Positions 41,350 to 50,197 of a DNA stretch of 64,000 bases are shown piece by piece. The notes beneath the pieces are model-generated. The model was given only the letters and a program-made list of their open reading frames with translations, did no database searches and had not been told where the DNA came from. The DNA is taken from assembly GCA_023623175.1 (NCBI GenBank), contig JAMNXU010000010.1:84967-148966 (forward strand), written 5' to 3'. Made by a program: the position numbers and the translations under genes. Source of the DNA: Bacillota bacterium. Its GTDB lineage: Bacteria; Bacillota; Clostridia; Acetivibrionales; JAMNXU01. Each line of letters begins with the position of its first letter. The stretch's first letter is position 1.

Positions 41350-44079
41350 ATGAGAAAATTGAAGCGCGTTATTTTCATTATCGCGGCCGTCGTGGCATCC
41401 GTTGTGATTTTGGCTGCGGCAACGGAAATCTATCTCGAGATAATTCAGCTTGAAGAAATTGGCGAAGGTCTTTCAGGAGTATATGTCAAAAACCTTGTAT
41501 ACAAGCTGGTTACATCGGCCGTAAATTTTGCGCTTATTTTTGTCGTCATTTCAGCGACAAACTTTTTTATTGCCAGGAATCTCCGCAGCCATATGGCCGG
41601 CCAGGACCTTCCCATAAGGAAACTGCCCAATTTTTCGGTTTCCCTGGTCATAGCGCTTGCCGGATCTTTTATCACGCGCAATCTCTTCTACCGCGAAGCC
41701 GTCGCTTTCTTCAACGCGGTGGATTTCGGAGCGAAAGACCCGGTATTTTCCAGGGATATAGGGTATTATGTGTTTCAAAGGCCCTTCCTGATGCTGATAT
41801 ATGAATATATCACCGTTTTGTGGGTGTTTACGGCTTTATATACCGCAGTGTATTATCTCATTGTTTTTTCAATGATTTATAATCATTTGACGCTGCATAA
41901 CCTGAAGGCAAGGCCGGTGCTCAGGCACAACCTCATAAATGTTTCGCTGTTTTTTGTAATCAGGGTATTCTCCTATATCCTGACGAGGGAAAACATCCTG
42001 TATTCCGATGTTATAGGCGCCACGGGAGCCGGGTTTGTCGAGAACGCCGTATGGCTCAAATATTACTACGTGGCCCCGGTTCTGCTCATTGGCATTATAC
42101 TGTTTTCCACATATTTTATCCTGAAGGGCAGGTTCAGAAAAGCGCTGATTGCCATTGCAGTTTATCCTGCTGTATGGCTGCTGGCGCTCATAATTTCCGC
42201 GGCCGTGCAGGGATTTGTGGTTAAGCCTAATGAATTCCAGTATGAAAGCCAGTACCTGAAATACAACATGGAAAGTACAAGGGCGGCATTCGGGCTCGAC
42301 AGGGCGCGGACAATCGAAATCCCTTCAGTGGAAGAACTGACGCCGGAAATAATCGAAAGAAACGCGGGCACCAAGAACAATATCCGGCTCGTCGATTTCC
42401 AGGCCACGCTTGATACAAATGTGCAGCTCCAAAGCAACACGCTTTTCTACAATTTTGTTGACGGAGACATAATAAACTATACAATAAACGGCAATGACAC
42501 GCCGGTCTTCATTACCGCTAGGGAAATTGACACAAGCCGCCTTCCCGGCACGGTAAACTATATAAACAAAACATTTAAATACACCCACGGGTATGGAATC
42601 GTCATAAACCCAATAAACCAGCTCTCTCCACAGGGACAGGCGGAATTTATCCTCAGCGGGCTCAGGATGTCATCGAAAGATCCCAATCTCAGGGTAACGG
42701 AACCGAGGATATATTACGGCGAAATGACGCGCAACCATGTGATTGTCAATGGAAAAGGAATAAACGAAATTGACTATGACGGGCTCACTGAAACCCGTTA
42801 TAACGGAACCGGGGGAATAAGGCTGGGCTTTCTGAACAGGCTGCTGTTTTCTCTTAAATACGCCGATTTCAACATGCTTATATCAGGTTATATAACCCCG
42901 GAATCGAAACTGCTTGTCAACCGCCAGGTGATCGAGCGAGCCCAAAAAGGCGCGCCGTTCCTGGTCATGGACAATGATCCCTACATAATACTGACAAAGG
43001 ACGGCCGGCTTACGTGGGTGATTGACGCTTACACCACGACTTCCCGGTATCCCTATTCCCAGATGCACCCTGCCTATGGAGGAATAAACTATATCAGGAA
43101 CCCGGTAAAGGTAACGGTGGATGCGTATAACGGCGATGTCAGGTATTATATCATCGACAACAGCGATCCCATTATCCGGGCATATAAAAAGGCTTACCCG
43201 TGGGTTTTCACCGAGGATCCCCTGCCCGAAGACGTCCGCAGCCACATGAGGTATCCTGAAAGGCTGTTCGAAATTCAGAGCGAAATGCTGAGGAAATATC
43301 ACCTTGATCCTGCGAGGGAACAGGACGTCAATTCCTTTTACACAAACCAGGACCTGTGGAACATCGCGCAATACAAGCGGACTTCAGACGTTTCTTCGAC
43401 GGTGTCTTTCAGGGAGGCCGACGCAGCGGAAATCGAGCCTTATTACAACATGATCCGTCTGCCCGAAGGCGTGGGTGAAAAGGAAGAACTAATATTAATG
43501 AGACCCTTTACACCGTCGGGCAACAAGCACAACATGGTTTCGTGGATGGCGGTCAGGAATTCCTACGAAAATTACGGGGAGATGATACTGTTCAAATTCC
43601 CGAAAAACACGAACATACTCGGACCTTACCAAGTCGAGGCAAACATTAACTCGATTGATGCCATTTCCAAGAACATTTCTTTGTGGAGCCAGGGAGAGTC
43701 CACCGTGTTCAAGGGAAGCCTGCTTGTCATCCCGATTGAAAACAGCGTGCTTTATGTTGAACCGATATACATACGTGCCGCGGGACGTTCGTCGATACCC
43801 CAGGTCAGGCAGGTGGTTGTCGGTTACCAGAGCGGCGAAGAGTTCAGGGCCGGTATTGGGGACAATCTCGATGAAGCCCTGGCGGACCTGTTCCGCGATG
43901 CTGTAAAGGATGACCGGAAAGACGAAAAACCAGGCCGTCCGGATGAGGAAGAACCCGGGGAAGAAACCCGGGAGGACAGGGATGATGACGGCACCACCAT
44001 TGAGGACCTGAAGGAAAAATACGAAGAAATCAGGAAACAGCTCGAAGAACTCGGAAGGCTGATTGAAAAACTTTTTTGA
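41350..44079 (+). CDS. UPF0182 family membrane protein
   Basis: 909 aa; seven or so N-terminal TM segments, large extracytoplasmic domain (FVVKPNEFQYESQYLKYNMESTRAAFGLD, TDPLPEDVRSHMRYPERLFEIQSEML-like), acidic C-terminal tail; start uncertain. Confidence 0.88.
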   Translation: MRKLKRVIFIIAAVVASVVILAAATEIYLEIIQLEEIGEGLSGVYVKNLVYKLVTSAVNFALIFVVISATNFFIARNLRSHMAGQDLPIRKLPNFSVSLVIALAGSFITRNLFYREAVAFFNAVDFGAKDPVFSRDIGYYVFQRPFLMLIYEYITVLWVFTALYTAVYYLIVFSMIYNHLTLHNLKARPVLRHNLINVSLFFVIRVFSYILTRENILYSDVIGATGAGFVENAVWLKYYYVAPVLLIGIILFSTYFILKGRFRKALIAIAVYPAVWLLALIISAAVQGFVVKPNEFQYESQYLKYNMESTRAAFGLDRARTIEIPSVEELTPEIIERNAGTKNNIRLVDFQATLDTNVQLQSNTLFYNFVDGDIINYTINGNDTPVFITAREIDTSRLPGTVNYINKTFKYTHGYGIVINPINQLSPQGQAEFILSGLRMSSKDPNLRVTEPRIYYGEMTRNHVIVNGKGINEIDYDGLTETRYNGTGGIRLGFLNRLLFSLKYADFNMLISGYITPESKLLVNRQVIERAQKGAPFLVMDNDPYIILTKDGRLTWVIDAYTTTSRYPYSQMHPAYGGINYIRNPVKVTVDAYNGDVRYYIIDNSDPIIRAYKKAYPWVFTEDPLPEDVRSHMRYPERLFEIQSEMLRKYHLDPAREQDVNSFYTNQDLWNIAQYKRTSDVSSTVSFREADAAEIEPYYNMIRLPEGVGEKEELILMRPFTPSGNKHNMVSWMAVRNSYENYGEMILFKFPKNTNILGPYQVEANINSIDAISKNISLWSQGESTVFKGSLLVIPIENSVLYVEPIYIRAAGRSSIPQVRQVVVGYQSGEEFRAGIGDNLDEALADLFRDAVKDDRKDEKPGRPDEEEPGEETREDRDDDGTTIEDLKEKYEEIRKQLEELGRLIEKLF

Positions 44080-44103
44080 AATCGTCTGTCTTTTTCACTT
44101 CAA

Positions 44104-44142
44104 AATCCGGGCATGCTATTGACAAAACGGTGTGCCCGGATT
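44104..44142. promoter_or_regulatory. 10-bp perfect inverted repeat enclosing a -35 element
   Basis: aatccgggca-n19-tgcccggatt; TTGACA (44119-44124) in loop, TAAAAT at 44142-44147. Confidence 0.6.
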
Positions 44143-44172
44143 AAAATATGCTTTGTTGTAAAGTAAAAAAAC

Positions 44173-44201
44173 TTGACACGATAACCGGCAGGTAATATAA
44201 T
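44173..44201 (+). promoter_or_regulatory. consensus sigma-A promoter overlapping ylxM start
   Basis: TTGACA-17 nt-TATAAT; the -10 shares two bases with the ATG at 44200. Confidence 0.55.
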
Positions 44202-44559
44202 GGACAGCATTTTTGAAACAAGCCTTCTGCTTGATTTTTACGGTCAGCTCCTGACCGAAAGGCAGCATACAATGCTTGATTTATATTACAACAGGGATTA
44301 CTCCCTGGGCGAAATAGCCGAATATTTCGGGATAAGCAGGCAGGGAGTGCACGACAGCATAAAGAGCGGTAAGGAATCCCTTGACAGGTTTGAGCAAAAA
44401 TTGGGTCTTGTCCGCAGATTTGTCGCGAACATTGAACGCATAAGGCAGATAAAGAATTTGCTCGGATCCATTGACCGCAGTCGGTTGAGCGGGGCAGACA
44501 CGGAAAAATTGGAGCAGGTGGAAAAAATAATAGATGAAATTATCAATGACATGGAATAG
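44200..44559 (+). CDS. ylxM: YlxM family DNA-binding/SRP-associated protein
   Basis: LLDFYGQLLTERQHTMLDLYYNRDYSLGEIAEYFGISRQGVHDSIKSGKESLDRFEQKLGL; directly before ffh. Confidence 0.93.
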   Translation: MDSIFETSLLLDFYGQLLTERQHTMLDLYYNRDYSLGEIAEYFGISRQGVHDSIKSGKESLDRFEQKLGLVRRFVANIERIRQIKNLLGSIDRSRLSGADTEKLEQVEKIIDEIINDME

Positions 44560-44568
44560 GAGCATAGC

Positions 44569-45909
44569 ATGGTATTTGAAGGATTGTCCTCAAAACTCCA
44601 GGAAACGCTTAAAAAAATCCGCGGTGCGGGAAGGGTAACGGAAAAAGACGTAAAAGAAATGATGCGCGAGGTGAGGCTCGCGCTGCTCGAAGCCGACGTC
44701 AACTTCAAGGTTGTAAAGGATTTTATAAACAGGGTCTCGGAACGGTGCGTCGGGCAGGAAGTGCTTGAAAGCCTGACCCCGGGACAGCAGGTCATAAAAA
44801 TCGTTAACGAAGAACTGATAGAACTGATGGGAGGTACCCAGAGCAGGATAAACTTCTCCCCGCGGCCTCCGACGATAATCATGATGGTGGGACTGCAAGG
44901 GTCGGGAAAAACCACGGCCTCGGGAAAACTCGCAAATCTCCTGAGAAAACAGGGAAAACGCCCGCTGCTCGTTGCCTGCGACGTTTACAGGCCGGCAGCG
45001 ATAAAGCAGCTGGAGGTCCTGGGGTCCCAGCTCAACGTACCCGTGTTTTCCATGGGCGACAAAATCAGCCCTGTTGATATAGCTAAAGCCGCGATCGAAC
45101 ATGCAGGAACCGGCGGCTTTGACACGGTGATCATTGACACGGCGGGACGCCTGCATATAGATGAAGAGCTCATGGATGAGCTTTACAATATAAAGAACGC
45201 AGTAAAACCCCATGAAATACTGCTCGTAGTCGACGCCATGACGGGACAGGACGCCGTCAATGTGGCCGAAAGCTTCAATGAAAAGCTTGGCATTGACGGA
45301 ATTGTGCTCACAAAGCTCGACAGCGATACGAGGGGCGGTGCTGCGCTTTCAGTAAGGGCCATTACGGGCAAACCCATAAAGTTTGCCGGCACCGGAGAAA
45401 AGCTCAATGATCTCGAGCCGTTTTTCCCTGACAGGATGGCCTCGAGAATACTGGGAATGGGCGACGTTCTGAGCCTGATAGAAAAGGCACAGGAGAGTTT
45501 TGACGAGAAAAAGGCCCTCGAACTTGAAAGAAAAATGCGAAGCCAGCAGTTCAATTTTAATGATTATCTCGAACAGCTGGAGCAACTGAAAAGCATGGGG
45601 CCGCTTGACAAGATCCTCGGCATGCTGCCGGGAATGAACGACAAGATGCTGAAAAGCATCAGTGTTGACGAAAAGAAGCTGGCAAGGACCGAGGCCATTA
45701 TAAAATCAATGACAAAGAAGGAAAGGCTTGATCCCTCCATTATCAACGCGAGCCGGAGAAGGCGCATAGCCGCCGGCAGCGGGACAAGCATACAGGAAGT
45801 CAATCGCGTGCTGAGGGATTTCGAGGAAATGAAAAAAATGATGAAAATGTTTTCCGATATGGGAAAACGCGGAAAGAAAGGTTTCGGCAGATTCAGAATG
45901 CCGTTTTGA
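44569..45909 (+). CDS. ffh: signal recognition particle protein Ffh
   Basis: VGLQGSGKTTASGKLA, DVYRPAAIKQL, DTAGRLHIDEELM, TKLDSDTRGGAAL, C-terminal M domain GSGTSIQEVNRVLRDFEEMKKMMK. Confidence 0.97.
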   Translation: MVFEGLSSKLQETLKKIRGAGRVTEKDVKEMMREVRLALLEADVNFKVVKDFINRVSERCVGQEVLESLTPGQQVIKIVNEELIELMGGTQSRINFSPRPPTIIMMVGLQGSGKTTASGKLANLLRKQGKRPLLVACDVYRPAAIKQLEVLGSQLNVPVFSMGDKISPVDIAKAAIEHAGTGGFDTVIIDTAGRLHIDEELMDELYNIKNAVKPHEILLVVDAMTGQDAVNVAESFNEKLGIDGIVLTKLDSDTRGGAALSVRAITGKPIKFAGTGEKLNDLEPFFPDRMASRILGMGDVLSLIEKAQESFDEKKALELERKMRSQQFNFNDYLEQLEQLKSMGPLDKILGMLPGMNDKMLKSISVDEKKLARTEAIIKSMTKKERLDPSIINASRRRRIAAGSGTSIQEVNRVLRDFEEMKKMMKMFSDMGKRGKKGFGRFRMPF

Positions 45910-45955
45910 TAAACCTGAACAAGAACCATAGACAAACAGATCCGGAGGTGAAAAA

Positions 45956-46201
45956 ATGGCTGTAAAGATTAGGCTTAGAAGAATGGGAGCCAAGAAAAAC
46001 CCATTTTTCAGGGTCGTAGTTGCTGATTCAAGATTTCCCCGTGACGGAAGATTCATAGAGGAAATCGGATACTACAATCCGCAAACCGATCCCGCTGAAA
46101 TAAAAATAGACAGTGAAAAAGCCCTCAAGTGGCTTAAAAACGGTGCTCAGCCCACTGACACCGTCAGGCTTCTTCTCAAGAAGACCGGCATTATTGAATA
46201 A
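45956..46201 (+). CDS. rpsP: 30S ribosomal protein S16
   Basis: [42 protein letters not shown]. Confidence 0.98.
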   Translation: MAVKIRLRRMGAKKNPFFRVVVADSRFPRDGRFIEEIGYYNPQTDPAEIKIDSEKALKWLKNGAQPTDTVRLLLKKTGIIE

Positions 46202-46224
46202 GAAATTTTCCGGGAGGTAAGACA

Positions 46225-46452
46225 ATGAAGGAACTGCTTGAATCAATTGCCAAGGCGCTTGTCGATTATCCCGAAGAAGTCGAAGTCAAGGAAATTGAAG
46301 GGGAGAAATCCCTCATTCTTGAACTCAAGGTTTCAAAAGAAGACACAGGAAAGGTTATCGGCAAGCAGGGAAGGATTGCCAGGGCAATAAGAGTGTTAAT
46401 GAAAGCAGCAGCAGTAAAAGAAAATAAAAGAGTTGTCGTGGAAATTATCTAG
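46225..46452 (+). CDS. khpA: KH-domain RNA-binding protein
   Basis: GKVIGKQGRIARAIRVLMKAAA; rpsP-khpA-rimM-trmD order. Confidence 0.94.
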   Translation: MKELLESIAKALVDYPEEVEVKEIEGEKSLILELKVSKEDTGKVIGKQGRIARAIRVLMKAAAVKENKRVVVEII

Positions 46453-46461
46453 TTAATTAAG

Positions 46462-46504
46462 GGGGACGTCCGACATATTTTTTACAGGTATGCCGCATGT
46501 CCCC
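46462..46504 (+). other. extended stem-loop between khpA and rimM
   Basis: ggggac...gtcccc outer stem with inner cgacata/tatgccg pairing. Confidence 0.45.
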
Positions 46505-46534
46505 TGAATAATTTATGACAGAAGGAGCAGACCG

Positions 46535-47041
46535 ATGCTGGAATATCTCGATGTGGGAAAGATAGTCAATACCCATGGCGTAAAGGGAGAAGTGAAAGTA
46601 ATACCGCTTACGGACAATCCAGAACGATTCAACAGCCTTGAATGGGCTTTTGTTGAAACCGGCGACGGTTTAAAGAAATATTTTATCGAACGCGTGAGGT
46701 TTTTCAAGGGCAACGTTCTTGTAAAATTCAAGGGAATTGACGACATGACATCGGCGGAGGCTTTCCGGGGTTTGTTCATGAAAGTGGACCGTGAACACGC
46801 GGTTAAGCTTCCCGAAAATTGCTGGTTTATCTGCGACCTGATAGACTGCGAGGTTTACGAAACATCCGGCCGTTTGCTCGGAATACTCAAAGACGTATTG
46901 CAGACAGGCAGCAACGATGTTTACGTGGTTGTTGACAAGCAAAGAAGAGAGATACTTATACCGGCACTGAAAAGCGTCGTAAAGGAGGTTTCTCCTGAAA
47001 ACAAAAAAATCGTTGTTGAGCTTCCCGAAGGTTTGCTTTAG
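46535..47041 (+). CDS. rimM: ribosome maturation factor RimM
   Basis: LDVGKIVNTHGVKGEVKVIPLTDNPERF; PRC-barrel C-terminus. Confidence 0.95.
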   Translation: MLEYLDVGKIVNTHGVKGEVKVIPLTDNPERFNSLEWAFVETGDGLKKYFIERVRFFKGNVLVKFKGIDDMTSAEAFRGLFMKVDREHAVKLPENCWFICDLIDCEVYETSGRLLGILKDVLQTGSNDVYVVVDKQRREILIPALKSVVKEVSPENKKIVVELPEGLL

Positions 47042-47097
47042 AAGGTTTGATTTAAAACGTAAGTTTGCTTTAAACGGAAATTTGCTTTAAAACGGAA
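47031..47097. repeat. degenerate tandem repeats starting inside the rimM 3' end
   Basis: gtttgctttagaag / gtttgatttaaaacgtaa / gtttgctttaaacggaa / atttgctttaaaacggaa. Confidence 0.8.
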
Positions 47098-47144
47098 GTT
47101 TTTATAGAAGGCAATATGGAGAATAATAACAGAAAGGACATGCA

Positions 47145-47936
47145 ATGCACAGGTTCGACATTTTGACAATTTTCCCCGACATGATAAGGAACGCTGCCGG
47201 GGAGAGTATACTGGGAAGAGCCATTGAAAACGGGATAATAGCGGTTAACGCCATAAACATACGCGACTATTCCGGCAATAAGCACAGGAAAGTGGACGAT
47301 TATCCCTACGGAGGCGGCAGCGGAATGGTAATGATGGCCCAGCCCATATATGACGCGTACAGGGCCGTTGTTCAGAACCTTGAATATAAACCCCACGTAA
47401 TATACATGTCTCCGCAGGGAAAGGTTCTTGACCAGGAGAAAGCGCGGCAGCTCGCGCAGTATAAACATATCGTGATTCTTTGCGGTCATTACGAAGGCGT
47501 GGATGAAAGGGTTCTTGAAGAAATCGTCGATGAGGAGATTTCCATCGGCGATTATATTCTTACCGGGGGAGAACTCGCGGCCCTTGTGCTTGTGGACTGC
47601 GTAAGCCGCCTTATACCCGGCGTGCTTTCCAACGAAGACTCGCCTAAAGAAGAGACCTTCAGCAACGGGCTCCTGGAATACCCCCAGTACACAAGGCCTT
47701 ATGAATTCCTGGGAAAAAAGGTGCCTGATATTTTGCTTTCGGGCCATCATGCCAATATAGAAAAATGGAGATTCGAACAGTCGCTCCTGAGAACCAAGCA
47801 AAAAAGACCCGATCTTTATGAGAAATACCTTCAAAAAAACAAGAATATTAATAGTATAGCTGGTACAAGCAGTGTTACGGAAAAAAATGCGCAAATAAAT
47901 GCAAAAAATACGGACGGCAGATTTGTTGAAAAATAG
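47145..47936 (+). CDS. trmD: tRNA (guanine-N1)-methyltransferase TrmD
   Basis: [66 protein letters not shown]; extra about 35 aa polar tail. Confidence 0.96.
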   Translation: MHRFDILTIFPDMIRNAAGESILGRAIENGIIAVNAINIRDYSGNKHRKVDDYPYGGGSGMVMMAQPIYDAYRAVVQNLEYKPHVIYMSPQGKVLDQEKARQLAQYKHIVILCGHYEGVDERVLEEIVDEEISIGDYILTGGELAALVLVDCVSRLIPGVLSNEDSPKEETFSNGLLEYPQYTRPYEFLGKKVPDILLSGHHANIEKWRFEQSLLRTKQKRPDLYEKYLQKNKNINSIAGTSSVTEKNAQINAKNTDGRFVEK

Positions 47937-47954
47937 AAAAGGTTAATGTACAAT
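47926..47954 (+). promoter_or_regulatory. promoter of LacI cassette, -35 inside trmD
   Basis: TTGAAA-17 nt-TACAAT. Confidence 0.65.
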
Positions 47955-47959
47955 ATTGG

Positions 47960-47975
47960 ATGTAATCGGTTACAT
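47960..47975 (+). promoter_or_regulatory. LacI-family operator
   Basis: ATGTAATCGGTTACAT, palindrome with central CG; fits TGTAANCGNTTACA. Confidence 0.8.
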
Positions 47976-47989
47976 AGCGAGGGATAAAG

Positions 47990-49006
47990 ATGGTTACAAT
48001 CCAGGATGTCGCAAAGGCAGCAGGAGTTTCAGTGGCGACCGTTTCAAGAGTTTTAAACAACAGTCCGCGCGTTACGCCCGAAACAAGGATGATAGTCGAG
48101 GCCGCCATAAAAGAACTCAATTACCAGCCGAATCTTCTGGGCAGGAACTTGAGGCGCGCCGAAAGCAAAACCATTCTTGTGCTTCTTCCGAGTATTTCAA
48201 ATCCCTTTTATTCAAGAGTTGTAAGAGGAATGGAAGATACGGCCCAAAAATACGGGTATAACATAATGCTTTGCAACGACTATTCAGAAGCGGAAATGGA
48301 AAAAAACTATCTTGAGCTTCTGAAAAAGCGTATAGCTGACGGGGTCATTTTCACGGCTCCCGTTCTTTCCGCCGGCGAGCTCGAAGATATTGCCAAAGAT
48401 TATCCAGTGGTGCAATGCTGCGAGTACATACCCGGAGCATCCCTGTCCCATGTTTCGATTGACAATGAAGCTGCAGCTTATAAAGCAGTAAAACACCTTA
48501 TCGATCTTGGCCACAGGAGAATAGGATTCGTAGGAACCCAAAGCGTGTTTATTTCAGCAATTCAGCGCGAAAACGGATATAAAAAAGCTCTCCTGGATCA
48601 TGGCATAGAAGTTTCCCCCGAACTTATACAGTACGGTAACTACGGATTTCTGAGCGGTCTGAACGTGGCAAGAAGCCTGGTAAAAATGAAAAACAGGCCG
48701 ACAGCCATATTTGCCATTTCCGACGTCATGGCCATGGGAGTCATGCGTGCGATTACAGACTGCGGGCTTTCGGTCCCCAAGGATGTTTCCGTTGTCGGTT
48801 TTGACAATATAGATTTTTCTTCTATGATAAGTCCGGCTTTAACCACCGTGTCCCAGCCGAGATATCGCCTGGGACAGACTGCGATGGAAATTTTGCTTGA
48901 ACAGCTGAAAAACGGCACGCGCGAAGTTAAGGAAGTCATACTGGACAGCAAACTTGTCATAAGGGATTCCACCGGCGCCCTGAAGTCAGCATATACCCCG
49001 GTTTAA
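47990..49006 (+). CDS. LacI family transcriptional regulator
   Basis: MVTIQDVAKAAGVSVATVSRVLNNSPRVTPETRMIVEAAIKELNYQPN; periplasmic-binding-like effector domain. Confidence 0.95.
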   Translation: MVTIQDVAKAAGVSVATVSRVLNNSPRVTPETRMIVEAAIKELNYQPNLLGRNLRRAESKTILVLLPSISNPFYSRVVRGMEDTAQKYGYNIMLCNDYSEAEMEKNYLELLKKRIADGVIFTAPVLSAGELEDIAKDYPVVQCCEYIPGASLSHVSIDNEAAAYKAVKHLIDLGHRRIGFVGTQSVFISAIQRENGYKKALLDHGIEVSPELIQYGNYGFLSGLNVARSLVKMKNRPTAIFAISDVMAMGVMRAITDCGLSVPKDVSVVGFDNIDFSSMISPALTTVSQPRYRLGQTAMEILLEQLKNGTREVKEVILDSKLVIRDSTGALKSAYTPV

Positions 49007-49053
49007 AAGGCATAAAGCCTTTGACAATAAAAACAATTCGAGGAGGTTAAATT

Positions 49054-50148
49054 ATGGCAGATAATCAAAGAATCGTAAAAGTAGGTATTATCGGATGCGG
49101 CGGCATAGCCAACGGTAAACATATGCCGAGCCTTGCCAAGATTCCCAATGTGCAGATGGTGGCATTCTGCGACATTATTGTCGAAAGAGCAGAGGAAGCC
49201 GCCAGGAAGTACGGAGTGGAAGGCGCAAAGGTTTACAAGGATTACCGTGAACTTCTCAAGGATGAATCCATCGAGGTCGTACACGTGCTGACTCCCAACA
49301 GGGAACATGCCGATATTACCGTTGCTGCGCTTGAAGCCGGAAAGCACGTAATGTGCGAAAAACCGATGGCGAAGACTGCAGCCGATGCCCGCAGAATGGT
49401 TGAGGCCGCCAAGCGCACCGGTAAAAAACTGACAATCGGTTACCAGAACAGGTTCAGACCCGATTCCATTTATCTCAAGAAAGTATGTGAAAACGGCGAG
49501 CTTGGAGAAATTTATTTCGCAAAGGCCCATGCCGTCAGAAGGCGTGCCGTTCCGACCTGGGGAGTATTTCTCGATGAGGACGCCCAGGGTGGAGGACCGC
49601 TTATTGACATCGGAACCCATGCACTGGATCTGACGCTGTGGATGATGAACAACTACAAACCCAAGTATGTAGTTGGCACATCTTATCAGAAACTCGGAAA
49701 GAAACTCAGCGAAGGAAATGCCTGGGGTCCCTGGGATCCTGAAAAGTACACCGTTGAAGATTCCGCCTTCGGATTCATAGTCATGGAAAACGGAGCAACC
49801 ATCATACTTGAATCCAGCTGGGCTCTCAATACGCTGCAGACCGGAGAGGCAAGGACGACGCTTTGTGGTACCGAGGGAGGTGCTGACATGCAGGACGGAC
49901 TCAGGATCAACGGAGAGCGCCATGGCAAGCTGTATGTAACCCTGCCCGCACTTGACGCAAAGGGCGTGGATTTCTACGATGCCAGCCAGGATTCTCCCGG
50001 CGACCTCGAAGCCAAAACATGGATCAATTGCATACTCAATGACACCGAACCGCTGGTTAAGCCCGAAGAAGCCCTCGTAGTAACTGAAATCCTCGAAGCG
50101 ATTTATGAATCCGCAAGAACCGGAAAGCCCGTTTACTTCAACAAGTAA
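49054..50148 (+). CDS. Gfo/Idh/MocA family oxidoreductase
   Basis: VKVGIIGCGGIANGKHMPSLAKIPNVQMVAFCD; VLTPNREHADITVAALEAGKHVMCEKPMA; DIGTHALDLTLWMM. Confidence 0.94.
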   Translation: MADNQRIVKVGIIGCGGIANGKHMPSLAKIPNVQMVAFCDIIVERAEEAARKYGVEGAKVYKDYRELLKDESIEVVHVLTPNREHADITVAALEAGKHVMCEKPMAKTAADARRMVEAAKRTGKKLTIGYQNRFRPDSIYLKKVCENGELGEIYFAKAHAVRRRAVPTWGVFLDEDAQGGGPLIDIGTHALDLTLWMMNNYKPKYVVGTSYQKLGKKLSEGNAWGPWDPEKYTVEDSAFGFIVMENGATIILESSWALNTLQTGEARTTLCGTEGGADMQDGLRINGERHGKLYVTLPALDAKGVDFYDASQDSPGDLEAKTWINCILNDTEPLVKPEEALVVTEILEAIYESARTGKPVYFNK

Positions 50149-50197
50149 CAGGCATGTATCCGATTCATTAAGTTGATTAAAAAAGGGGAGTTTGTCC

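Noticed and set aside
47070-47894. 274-aa - strand ORF opposite trmD
   Set aside because: Antisense to a confident TrmD with no motif support.
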